From Hofstenia miamia (lineage: Eukaryota; Xenacoelomorpha; Acoela), in contig SCFE01000017.1 in the NCBI GenBank assembly GCA_004352715.1, positions 668,559-698,213 of the forward strand: a DNA stretch of 29,655 nucleotides, read 5' to 3'. The notes under the pieces are model-generated. The model ran no database searches and was not told the origin of the DNA. It worked only from the letters and a program-made list of their open reading frames with translations. Shown piece after piece: positions 8,841-18,175 of the stretch. A program made the position numbers and the translations under genes. Position 1 is the stretch's first letter. Each line of letters opens with the position of its first letter.

Positions 8841-9589
8841 AAAACACGCAATTTCCCATCATTCAAGTGAAAAATAAAAGTATCGAAAATATAATAATTG
8901 ATAAAAACAAAGAATTTAAAATCATTACCAACAATAATGACACGTACCTTGATAGCCTATGTCTGAGCTAGACAATATTCCTGAGTCTCAGTTTGATAGT
9001 TCTGTGACATATCCATAATGTGTTTTAAAACCACTACCTACCATGCCTCCCCACAGGAGCACTGTAAACACAAACAATTCCGAAAACTGGAGTGAATCTT
9101 TAAATTACTTGCTTAGCTCTAAGCAACATCCAGCAGCAGTGAACCACTGGAGCAGATGTCAAACCACAGACGTAGAGTGCAGCACCCACACTGTAATAGG
9201 AGTCCACATTCGTATCCAGCAGACGAGTTGGATACCCTTGGAAACTATGATCCTATTATGGGAGAAGTGACCCAATCACAAACAGTCGACTATCAAGTTG
9301 ACGTGTTAAACCCCTCATCCTCTCCCTGGTACGCTTTGGAGAGCAGGGCTAGTGTGAGTGGTCAATCAACCTCAGTCACCTATCCCTGGTATGTCTGAAT
9401 AGCATAACCATAGAGGGTTCCACTACAGACATTGAGGGCTCTACACAACAGACTTGCTTATCTACTTTAGAAGAAGATACTGTACTGCAGCCACTAGTTC
9501 TGTCACAATCTCGTAAATGTCAACACTCATGCCCCCCCCCCCCATCATCCACTTCTAGTCAGCAATCTGTGTTGTGATCTAAGAAACAC
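8841..9589 (+). pseudogene. Region between integrase and the third ORF
   Basis: Short open stretches in different frames (9043-9270, 9156-9398, about 9400-9575) are rich in Ser, Thr, Pro and Gln, and look like one low-complexity coding segment broken by frameshifts. A run of 12 C lies at 9532-9543, a likely slippage point. It may be the end of pol or the beginning of the third ORF. No domain is recognised. Confidence 0.35.
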
Positions 9590-10389
9590 TTGGAAAAACA
9601 CCGATCTATGATTACTGTTGTTGGAACAGAAACTTTACACTCATATTTTATTGCTACTCAGAAAGCTTGTTATATTATCAAATCTAATATTTCGCCAGAA
9701 ACGAAAGCCAAAATTCACAAACAACTGGACACACCTCACCATTCGATTAGTTGTTCTAGCATGCCATTCTTAATTAATGCAGAGAAACTCCCAGCAGTAA
9801 ATACTCTAATTTACTACCCTCATTGTATGAACAAGGAACTTAATCGATCTTACTTTGTAGCATGGTTCATACATGTTTTGATGACGAGTTTAGATTAACT
9901 AATCTACATAAACTTATTACATTTAAAGATAACTTAGTTTTACAATCTCGGATAAATCTTTCTTTGGAGAATATTTTGATTAGTTACTTTATCAAACATG
10001 AAGAACTTCCAAATACTAAACTTATGGAGAAACTCTCATTAGCTTACCGCCTAGCCAAATTCCACAAAATTAGACTTGTTATTGTTCTAAACAATCTGGA
10101 AAACAGCAAATTCTGTGGTTTAGAATTATATGAATTAGAACTTTGTTTAGATAATTTCTTTATTCTAAAACCACAAAATTTTGGTGTACTTGGTTTGCAT
10201 GATTTTAGTGTTTCTAATGCTGCTCTGATACACACTGATCTTTTCTTACATAAAATCTGCCCATTTCATTGCTTAATGCTGGACAAACGGATAACTGTAG
10301 ATGTGTTGCTGCAAGCTCAAACATATGAACTCATAGCAGAGAAACATGTTCTGAACACTATTACAAATATTCATTTGTCATTTTCATAG
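9590..10389 (+). pseudogene. Third ORF in the env position, function unknown
   Basis: Two overlapping open frames, 9590-9898 and 9862-10389, appear to be one protein broken by a frameshift at about 9870-9895; both have balanced, protein-like composition over about 260 residues. The first part has a Val/Ile-rich beginning and a Cys-Ser-Ser motif; the second is rich in Leu, Phe and Asn with several His and Cys. I see no signal peptide, furin-type site or fusion peptide, and no known enzyme motif. In Gypsy-type elements an ORF at this place is often an env-like gene gained from a virus, but other accessory genes occur too. I cannot assign it. Confidence 0.5.
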
Positions 10390-10466
10390 TTGCAATCTGT
10401 ATCAACTCTCAACAAGGTCAACACCATTTGGAAAACAATATAAGCAGATAGAACTACCAGTAATGC

Positions 10467-10664
10467 TTGGCCTGTGATCATGATAGCATCTCCTTCACAG
10501 ACTTATCATTATACTGTAAAAAAATGCTAACTACTATTCAACACTCCTTAGAAGTGTTATTGGCTTTGGTAGTTATATTACTTATATATGTGAAGAGAGC
10601 ATGGTCACTGAATGATTCAAACATTAAGGATTTAAAAAATAAATCTGAATTTATTAGGAAGTAG
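10467..10664 (+). pseudogene. Open stretch with one membrane-spanning segment
   Basis: The frame encodes a hydrophobic segment LEVLLALVVILLIYV at about 10549-10593, followed by basic KRAW, the arrangement of a C-terminal membrane anchor with a short cytoplasmic tail. If it belongs to the preceding ORF, that would support an env-like membrane protein. However, the last part (LNDSNIKDLKNKSEF) could already be the start of the LINE A fragment, and the join between the two elements is not resolved. Confidence 0.3.
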
Positions 10665-12285
10665 TAAATTAGCGCAATACAAACGAAAAATGGCGATATA
10701 TTCATAAAATTTGGGAAAAAGTAAAGGAATTTCAACTGAAATTAACGGATTAAGTATTGATAACAAAATTACAACGGAAAAAACAAAAATAATAGACCAC
10801 CTAAATAAAACATTTTAGAAACTTGGCAATTTCAATTTTCCCCAACATAAGAGAAAGACAAATATTAATAAGTACCCAGCAAAATCATACTTTTCTTTCA
10901 GACTCGTAAATGCAAATGAACTTGAAACCATAATAAAAAATTTAGACACAAATAAATCAACTGCATCCTATAATCTTCCAATCTTTATTATTAAACGTCA
11001 TTTTCATATCTTTAGTGAACATCTACTATTTGCATTTAACCAATGCATTATTGATAATGAATTCCCGGATATATTTAAGAAATCTGACATAAGCCCTATA
11101 TATAAAAAGGCGACCCTCTAAATGCACAAAATTATAGGCCCATTTGCATTGGCCATCCTTTCAGTAAAATATATGAGAAATTATTAAATAATCAGATAAA
11201 TGCACATTTGATATCTGAAAATATTCTCTCGAAAAAACAATTTGGTTTTCGTAATGGTTATAGCAATCAAGATGTAATTTTGTCAATATCACAGCAAATA
11301 AAATCTAATTTAGCTTCTAATAAATGTAGTTGCATTGCCTTTTCGATTTGAGCAAAGCGTTTAACTCAATGAACTTTGACATATTGAAAGACAAATTAAT
11401 GCATTATAATTTTGATGAGAACGCTATAAATTTGATAGAAAAAACACAATTTATGATTTTCTCTCCTAAAACATTTAAAAAGCTCACAAAAAACATTGAA
11501 CTAAATATAAATCAAGTACCAATAAAGCAAAGTGAATCAATACATTGTTGAGATTGACAATGATTTAAATTTTTAACAATTTTTAATGACTAAAATTTAA
11601 AAAATGGCTTCTGGAGTTAGGTATCTTTAACATCTGCGAAACGTCTCAAATATATATCACAAACAATTAATAAATTCTTTTTGTTTATCTCATTTTCAAT
11701 ATTGGTCATAAATTCAAAATATCGCATACTTCTGTCTAAAACTTTCAATTGGTCTCTTAAAACACTTAACTTTGCGCAAAAACATGACAGTTCATCCGTC
11801 TATCGAATTCAATATAAAATATTAGCTCCTTATTGCAGAATTCAAATGCATATTGTATCAATATTATTTAAGTGTAAATCTGGTACACCTTTTCTTTCAT
11901 TTTTAAAACAATATATTAAGTTAAATGAACGTTCTCAAAAATTTTTATGCTTAGATAAACATTCGAATAGTTTTCATCACATGGCAACTGAAATTTAGAA
12001 CAACTTAGACCATGAAATTTAAATGGAAATTAACTACAAAAAATGTAGAAAAAAAGTGCGAACATTCCCCCTTCATAGACAATGCATACTTAATGACAAT
12101 AATACACTAGACTCCTTCCAAAATTTCGTATGATCCTAGATAATGTACAAACACACACACACACACACACACACGCAAATCCCCAACACCACACAATTAT
12201 ATTATATATGTATTATTTTGTAAATAGTTTTTAGTTTATAGTCTTGTACCAAAGATTTTTTGCAATAAATTTCTTTTGAATCTTA
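10600..12285 (+). mobile_element. LINE A, copy 1 (5'-truncated, internally deleted)
   Basis: It encodes a CR1/Jockey-type reverse transcriptase in several frames: an ETIIKNLDTNKSTASY segment near 10920-10975, IFKKSDISPIYKK near 11068-11108, NYRPI and QFGFR near 11128 and 11240, and a DLSKAFNSMN segment at about 11345-11375. Compared with copy 3 (27953-29299), about 300 bases are missing near 11440, removing the YADD catalytic block. The C-terminal region continues to about 12000. A 3' UTR follows with (AC)n and ends near TTTGCAATAAATTTCTTTTGAATC, matching the 3' end of copy 2 near 26240. Stops and shifts are frequent. Confidence 0.8.
12149..12174 (+). repeat. (AC)n microsatellite in the LINE A 3' UTR
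   Basis: Thirteen AC units. A short (AC)n run at the equivalent place in copy 2 (about 26134-26142) shows that it is part of the LINE A 3' UTR. Confidence 0.95.
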
Positions 12286-12972
12286 AATATAGCTGGTATT
12301 CTCATCTTCCAATTCAAGGATATTGAAAGACGAAAATTCGAACCATTGATTTGGATCAGGTAGCTGGCAAGAAAAATTCTCCCCAGTATGTTATTATTGG
12401 GTCCTGCAATCGGTTAGTGAGTGAAAAAGTGTTTTATTCTACTTAGCATCTGCTTGTTGTCTTTCCATTCGGGTACTATATTTTTTAAATATTTAATTAT
12501 GGGTTGGAAGAATTTTCAAGCAAATTGCGTGTTATGATAAAACTACGTTCTAAATTGAAATGCATTTCCAATTGATAAATGTATATTTTCAGAATAATAA
12601 AGATTTGCAAGCATTTTGTTATCACCAAAATGGTTCCTGCAAGTGTAACAAGCTTAAGAAGAACTTGAAATGAATAATATTCTTGTAATACGTTGATTTT
12701 GAACATATATTACTACAACTTAATGTCTAGGAGTTTCCAGGTTTCACTCCAAAGTCGTTGAGCAACTTCTGGATTACGTCCTTCTGTACTAGCTTGCTTT
12801 TTCCTTGCAATTGTCATAGTATTCTCAATTAGTGATAGGTTCTTTGGTTAAGGCGCAATACAATGTAGTATAGGCTCCTTCTGATGGTGAAATAGCATAA
12901 GTCTAGAGAAAAATGTCATTACCTAAATTGTTTATAATAGTAAGTTCTGTATAGCACTTGAACATATTTAGA
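12286..12972. other. No gene seen; may include the 5' UTR of LINE D
   Basis: AT-rich sequence with no ORF of interest on either strand. The last part lies directly upstream of the LINE D ORF1 start codon and so may be its 5' UTR. Confidence 0.5.
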
Positions 12973-13365
12973 ATGTCATCCACATCTACGCATTCACACG
13001 AATCACATCATCCGAAAAAAACATCTACCCATGTAGCCACCACCAGTGGTCCACTGGTGGGGAATGAGTGGCATTGGCGGCCACCAGTTCCCACCAGTGG
13101 ACCACTGGTGGGGAAGCAGTGGCAGAAGTGGCAATTACAGCCACTCATAGCCACTAGTGGACCACTGGTGGATAAGTAGTGGCAGTAGTAGCAATTGTAG
13201 CCACTCATAGCCACCAGTGGACCACTGGTGGACCACTAGTGACATCTGATTTACTCTTAATCATAAATAATATATGAGCTAATGCTTGCAAGTAAAATAT
13301 TATTCATTATTATGCTCTCTTAGATTTCATAAACATATAAAATTCATTGTGAAGAGCTTTTTTGC

Positions 13366-13813
13366 AATTTTCTGTTTGCAAAAATTATAAGATGTATGTG
13401 CAGAATGAAATTTCAAAATAATTTATTCACTATTATTCGTGGACCTTGAAATCAATGTCTACATGAGTACTTAAAATTGGGCAAAATATATTTTTAATTA
13501 TTGGAAAAAAATAATGTTTAAAAATTGCAATTTCTTCGGAAATTGAAAATTAAATCTAAATTGGGCATTTTTGTNNNNNNNNNNNNNNNNNNNNNNNNNN
13601 NNNNAATTTTCTGTTTGCAAAAATTATAAGATATATGTGCAGAATGAAATTTCAAAATAATTTATTCACTATTATTTGTGGACCTTGAAATCAATGTCTA
13701 CATGAGTACTTAAAATTGGGCAAAATATATTTTTAATTATTGGAAAAAAATAATGTTTAAAAATTGCAATTTCTTTGGAAATTGAAAATTAAATCTAAAT
13801 TGGGCATTTTTGT
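13366..13813 (+). repeat. 209-bp direct repeat flanking a 30-N gap
   Basis: 13366-13574 recurs at 13605-13813 with about three differences noticed. The copies end and begin exactly at the Ns. It lies in the AT-rich core of the palindrome element and is best read as an unmerged overlap or as two different copies joined. Confidence 0.9.
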
Positions 13814-14117
13814 ATCCTTGTTGTTATTGCTTATAATAAAAAAATTCGTTATATTTTCCATTGTCAACTTAAAATCAATGTAAATGGTAAGCTTTCCAGC
13901 ATTTCTTTCAACCCTTTCTTGGGTTTGTGTTAGTTTAAACTGCAATGTTTAAACTCTATTAATATAAAAGTTTGCTGTTGCTACATTTGAGACATCACTC
14001 TAATACTTAAATCATATTTTTGCCACCAGTTTACTGCTGGTGGTCCACTGGTGTATGGGCAGCCAAACCCCACCTGGTGGCCCACTGTATTTGCCACTGG
14101 TGGACTACTGGTGGTGA

Positions 14118-14288
14118 TTTTTTATGTCTCCTAATTATATGACCTTTTAATGCATGGGTTTTTGGACTAGTATAAGTACAATGAGCACATTGAAAAATGA
14201 GGGGTTGACCAACACTGCTTGTAGAACTAAATTTAAAAAGTTTTAGAAATGGGAATGGAAAGGGACACTTATTTAAAGAGCAGTACAC
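14118..14288 (-). CDS. First exon or start of a C2H2 zinc-finger protein
   Basis: On the minus strand the ATG at 14286-14288 opens a frame with one canonical C2H2 finger: Cys-x2-Cys-x12-His-x4-His within FQCAHCTYTS and HALKGHIIRRH. A preceding MYCSLNKCPFPF segment contains two more Cys, and a Ser-rich linker follows. Such fingers bind nucleic acid. Right after the finger (HKK) the sequence enters the palindrome element, and the frame stays open for 27 more residues, stopping at 14031. So either the element is exonised or the gene is cut by the insertion. Promoter-like sequence lies upstream. It could be a host gene or the N-terminus of another transposon protein. Confidence 0.5.
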
Positions 14289-14548
14289 ATTGGGAAAAAA
14301 TATTTTACATTGGGAACAGCTTACTCAATGCAAAAAACAGTTTCAAAATAGCACACAAAATTTCTTTATAAAACATTAAAAATAACAATTACTAAATTTC
14401 AAACAAGAGATAAACACATGTTGATTCATATTAAATAGATTAATAATAACAACAATCAAGTAAAAACCAATGGTGTTTAATATAAATTTTCAGAGAATAT
14501 AAACAATTGAATAAAAAATATCTAGCAAGTAGTAATAGCTGAGTCCTT

Positions 14549-14635
14549 CCCATTCCACTTTTTTCTGATTGGTTGAGAGGGGGAGTCCAGCCTGTCCCAC
14601 TTTTTTGTGATTGGTCGAGAGGGGTGGCCTTTGAC
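14549..14635 (-). promoter_or_regulatory. Two CCAAT boxes in a tandem repeat upstream of the zinc-finger ORF
   Basis: ATTGG at 14568-14572 and 14610-14614 is CCAAT on the minus strand, each in the context ACCAATCA. They lie within a duplicated unit of 42 bases that also contains CCACTTTTTT and GAGAGGGG blocks. The boxes are about 280-325 bases upstream of the ATG at 14288. CCAAT in an ACCAATCA context next to a G/C-rich block is a typical NF-Y-type proximal promoter, but no expression evidence is available. Confidence 0.4.
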
Positions 14636-14644
14636 CTGTTTTTT

Positions 14645-14774
14645 TATACATGACATTGGAAATATCACATTAATTTAGTTTACATACCTATTTTACATAC
14701 TTGTTTTTTTTTATTATATACATGACATTGGAAATATCACATTAATTTAGTTTACATACTTATTTTACATAGTT
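14645..14774. repeat. Two tandem copies of a 58-bp unit
   Basis: 14645-14703 and 14717-14774 are nearly identical, beginning TATACATGACATTGG, with an offset of 72 bases. They are separated by a T-run and are AT-rich. Confidence 0.9.
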
Positions 14775-16040
14775 GTTTTATTTGGTAAAATTTAATAACA
14801 AATGTTTGAATCAAAGAGATAATAATACTCATTAAAAGTGTAAGGGCTTATTTAAGTAATAAAGCAAAATAATTTTTCAGAACTAGTTTATGCAAAAACT
14901 CACAATTTCCAATATTTAATAAATGTNCCAGTTTACCGCTGGTGGTCCACTGGTGCACGGGCGGCCAAACCCAACCTGGTGGCCCACCGTATCTGCCCGC
15001 TGGTGGTCCACCAGTATTTGGCTACGTGGGTAGTAGCTAGTCTCGTCCTCCTAGGAAGCCACGTAAGATTAAAAAAGGTGACACATTTTTTAATGTTAGG
15101 TAGCTCTGTTTAGGAAATTGCGATAGAAAAATTTAATTAAAAACCAGGAAGTCACAGTTCACTCATATCCAGGAACAAGCATTTCTGAATTACAACACAC
15201 GCTTCAATTATATCTCCAATCACAAATCGAAACTGTCTTTGTACAAATCGGACGAAACGACATACTAAAGGATCCAGAAAATTACGAAGCTAAGTATTCG
15301 AACCTTATTAAAGTTATTAGGTACAAGATTATTCTTCAGCGAACGTCCTCCTTTCTGCAATAGGTTACTTCAGAGTAACAAGGAAATAGTAGAAGTGAAC
15401 AAAATTATTTTTAATTTGTCTCAAAAATTAAACTTCTCAGTATTTAAGCTTCACAAATATTTGTTTAGGTCCTGAAGTCGTCAATAGCAATCTCCTATCA
15501 AAAGACGGAATCCATTTTTCACATAACGGAACTGTCAAAATTCGTACTTACTTTCAAATCGCTTTTTGAACCGCCATCGCAACGTAAAGCACCACATTTC
15601 AAATACACGCCCTCAAAGACTTCGGTCTACGAAAGCTTCGCCCCTCGTTACTTGCCACCACGCAACCCGTTTCATCATGCGTCAAGGGTACATCAATCAT
15701 ACGCCGCTGTGCTCTGTAACACTGCACCGCCTTTCTACATTGATGAGGTACACAACTTTAGATATTAATGCTACTTATTGATTAATTTCTATCTGGACTT
15801 TTTTGTACTATGGCTTTTTAAATTGTTTTATAATTTATTTTATTTTTTGTTTTAGTACGCCCAGACTACGGAAAAATTACTATAAACTTAAATTTAATTC
15901 TGTTCTCAAAATTATTACTCTTTACTTTTATTTTCCTTATTTCGACTTACAAATCTAATGAGTATGATTTACTCTTACAAGTACAGTTTTATTTCAATAC
16001 ATATCGATCAACTACGTGTTATTCAAGAACATTTTTAACT

Positions 16041-16214
16041 ATGTCATCAATGCGCATATGTACTATTAAAATCAATTTTAAAAAGTCGTTCTTTATATCT
16101 CTTATAATTTTCCTGTTATTAGTAGTAAATAGCATTGAAACTAATCCTGGTCCTATCTTAAATTTTGAATCATACATCAAAAAATTGAATACCGGCTCAG
16201 ATATAGTGAATTAG
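16041..16214 (+). CDS. LINE D ORF2 leader: signal-like hydrophobic segment and 2A-like peptide
   Basis: The ATG at 16041 (a second in-frame ATG at 16050) opens 57 codons to a TAG at 16212-16214. After a basic stretch (KINFKK) comes a hydrophobic core SLIIFLLLVV, as in a signal peptide. SIETNPGP follows directly at 16131-16154. This matches the 2A-like consensus D-(V/I)-E-x-N-P-G-P in all but the first residue, where Ser replaces Asp. 2A peptides make the ribosome skip the Gly-Pro bond, and hydrophobic 2A leaders are known from LINEs and other genes of sea urchins and other invertebrates. Coding for the endonuclease continues in the same frame beyond the TAG. Confidence 0.75.
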   Translation: MSSMRICTIKINFKKSFFISLIIFLLLVVNSIETNPGPILNFESYIKKLNTGSDIVN

Positions 16215-16912
16215 GTACATTTAAATTTTCAGAATCTAAGCATTAAAAATTTCGAATATAGGGAACTCATTTCAAACTCTAAAAATGATTTAATTCTCGC
16301 AGTTTCCGAAACTTGGTTAAAAAACTAAGATCTAGATAGCTCATGGTTTGTTAATGAAACTTATGCACTATTTAGAAGGGATAGATAGAATTTTGAACAA
16401 AGCGTTAGAAAAATCCAAAGGTGGAGGTGTATTATTTTAAATCCCAAAGTCCAAGATATGCAACGATATTAAGAGTAATAACGAATCAAATATTGATAGT
16501 TTATGGGTTGAAATTAATAATCCAATCAAAAATTCACGTTTTAAAAAGCAGTTATTAAATGTTTCCTACTGTCCGCATAAGAACTTCTCTAATTCTCTTA
16601 TTCAACAACTAGGAATTATCATTTCCTTGTTCTGAAAATAAAGACATTACTTTTGGGGATTGGAACCTAAATTATTTTAATGCTAATGACCAATGTAAAA
16701 TGGATCTGTTTCTGAACACATTTAACTTAGTATTGGTCAATAAAACATTACCTACTAGAATGAGATCATCGAGCAGAACACTAATTGACTACATTATACT
16801 AGCTGAGAACAACAATCTATATTCTAAATACCCATTCTCTGACCACTGTTTTACATCTATCAAATTTCAAAGGTCTCATTCAACCCCAAAAAATAACATG
16901 AAATGGATTTAA
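16215..16912 (+). pseudogene. LINE D endonuclease (APE type)
   Basis: Directly after the TAG, the same frame has LNFQNLS, the N-terminal strand, and LILAVSETWL at about 16287-16320, the block with the metal-binding Glu. GGGVLF, in another frame, lies near 16420-16440. SLWVEI is near 16498-16515. GDWNLN, the GDxN block, is at 16655-16672. In the frame 16700-16912, LIDYII at about 16783 and SDH at 16840-16848 complete the fold. The motif order is that of apurinic-type endonucleases that nick the target for reverse transcription. At least two stops and several shifts interrupt it. The key Glu, Asp and the SDH dyad are all still present. Confidence 0.8.
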
Positions 16913-17074
16913 AACTCATGAAAAATGTATTGAAAATATTAATAATTTTAAATTATCCCTCTCATCAGAAAATTGGTTTCCTGTATATTCTGCATCAAAT
17001 TTTAATGAAATGCTGGAAAACTTTTAAAAATTTTTTAATTTTAACTTAACAGATTTTGCCCTGAAAAGAAAATA

Positions 17075-17308
17075 ATGGTTAAATCTAGTACAAACTCCAA
17101 AACAAACAATACTTTTTCGAATAAACCTTGGATAACTGACACTTGCAATGCATTAATTCGCGAAAAGAACAAAACGTATAAACATTTTATGATTTCCCGA
17201 ACCAGCAAGAATTTTGCCGCATATAAAGCTAGAAATGCATCGAATATTAAATCTCGTAAGGCATTCAACGCATTCATTAAGAATGAATTATGCGCGCCTT
17301 CCAAGTGA
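17075..17308 (+). pseudogene. LINE D linker between endonuclease and RT
   Basis: The open frame has KPWIT, a segment with LIREKNKTYKHF and YKARNASN, rich in basic residues. This is the usual pattern of the linker preceding the RT domain in CR1/L2 LINEs. It ends at a TGA at 17306-17308; the RT fingers are in another frame further on. Confidence 0.65.
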
Positions 17309-17518
17309 ACGTTCAAAATAGAAGCTAATACAAGAAATCACAAATTTATAAGCGATCAAAACCAAACACAATTGATGTGATAAAAGCTAAGAAAAAACAA
17401 TCTTTCTGACAATTTTGAAATATCAAATGAATTAAATAAGACTTTTGTTAATATAGGAAAATACAATGGCCCCCTCGTTAAGTACGAAAACGTTTCACGC
17501 AAAATTTTTACACGCGAA

Positions 17519-18175
17519 TTTTCCTTCCGCTTCTCAAATAGTTATGAAATTATTAAGTCAATCAATAAGCTTAAAACCAACAAATCAAGCGGTCCCTCAA
17601 GCATTCCCTCATGCGCCCTTAAAATACTGCAGACATCATTTCAAATCCATTAAATGTTATCTTTAATGAATTCATAAAATTTTAACTACTTCCGGATAAT
17701 TTAAAACTTGCTCACATTACTCCTATTTTTAAGAAAAAAGATCCATAAATTGCTACTAATTATCGGCCTATCTCAATTACTTCTCCAATAAGCAAAATAT
17801 TCGAAAGATTATTACAAAATCAAATAACTGAACATTTAAATAAGTATAATTTATTATCAAACACGCAATTTGGATTTCGCAAAAATTTCTCAACAACTGA
17901 TGCAGTATTAAATGCTACTGAAACTTGGAGAGCATCACTTGATTCTAATAAATTTGTAGCTAAAGCTTGTTTAGATCTTTCAAAAGCCTTTGATTCGATT
18001 AATCATAACATTCTAATTGAAAAACTATCTTACTTAGGATTTTCTAGTAATAGTAAGTAATTGATAACTAGTTACCTCAATCAAAGATTCCAAAGAGTTA
18101 AATTAAATGATATTTTTTCAGAATGGTTACCGGTTTAAAATTGGGTGCCTCAAGGTACGATTCTAGGTCCTGGCA
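17519..18175 (+). pseudogene. LINE D reverse transcriptase, truncated before the YADD block
   Basis: Motifs in order: LKTNKSSGPSSIPS at about 17570-17610, ITPIFKKKDP at about 17720-17750, NYRPISI at about 17759-17779, QFGFRKNFSTTDA at about 17866-17905, CLDLSKAFDSINHNIL (RT motif A with the catalytic Asp) at about 17968-18015, and VPQGTILGP (motif B) at about 18147-18173. Coding ends here: unrelated AT-rich sequence follows, and no YADD is found. In-frame stops occur (for example TAA near 17747 and 18058). A second copy of this region lies at 18518-19174. Confidence 0.85.

Larger units (their letters stand above)
1539..10600 (+). mobile_element. Degenerate Ty3/Gypsy LTR retrotransposon with nested insertions
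   Basis: In order on the plus strand: primer-binding site, gag (coiled coil, capsid, CCHC knuckle), aspartic protease, N-terminal reverse transcriptase, integrase core and C-terminus, then a third ORF in the env position. The order protease, RT, integrase is the Ty3/Gypsy (Metaviridae) order and excludes Copia. Frameshifts and stops are scattered through every domain, so the copy is dead. Three other elements sit inside it (2413-3303, 6360-6991, 7521-8171), and the region between the RT N-terminus and the integrase core is missing. No 3' LTR was found; the 3' boundary near 10600 is set by where LINE A begins and is approximate. Confidence 0.75.
13028..15030 (-). mobile_element. Palindrome element, copy 2, with an apparent foreign block inside
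   Basis: The element lies in reverse orientation: its palindrome-array end is at 13028 (CCCATGTAGCC) and the other end is at 15030 (GGCTACGTGGG). TA at 13026-13027 and 15031-15032 fits a 2-bp target duplication. Both flanks fit LINE D ORF1, so a single insertion is implied. But 13366-13574 is repeated at 13605-13813 across a gap, the terminal part is present twice (about 14028-14110 and 14928-15010), and the block 14114-14926 is unrelated. The single N at 14927 marks a join. The true copy should be about 0.9 kb, so an assembly detour is likely. Confidence 0.7.
12973..15768 (+). pseudogene. LINE D ORF1 with SGNH-esterase-like domain, split by an insertion
   Basis: The ATG at 12973 begins a Ser/Thr/His/Lys-rich N-terminus that runs to the palindrome element at 13028. 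Coding resumes at 15033 with a basic RPPRKPRKIKKG segment. The SGNH blocks are visible: block I near 15098 reads LGSSV and lacks the Asp of the usual GDS; the HSYPGTSISEL segment is at about 15160-15190; the GxND block reads IGRNDIL at about 15248-15268; and the final DxxH block reads KDGIHFSHNG at about 15502-15530. A basic, Pro-rich tail ends at TAA 15766-15768. ORF1 esterases of this kind occur in CR1-type LINEs and are thought to act on lipids. Stops at about 15111 and 15361 and shifts inactivate it. Confidence 0.75.
12973..18175 (+). mobile_element. LINE D, APE-type non-LTR retrotransposon (CR1/L2-like), broken
   Basis: In order: an ORF1 with an SGNH-esterase-like domain (12973-15768, interrupted by the palindrome element), a leader with a 2A-like peptide (16041-16214), an apurinic-type endonuclease (16215-16912), a linker (17075-17308) and reverse transcriptase (17519-18175). 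This organisation is known from CR1/L2-like elements of many invertebrates. The RT leaves the family immediately after VPQGTILGP at about 18172, before the YADD block, where unrelated sequence begins. Numerous stops and frameshifts show an inactive copy. Confidence 0.8.
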
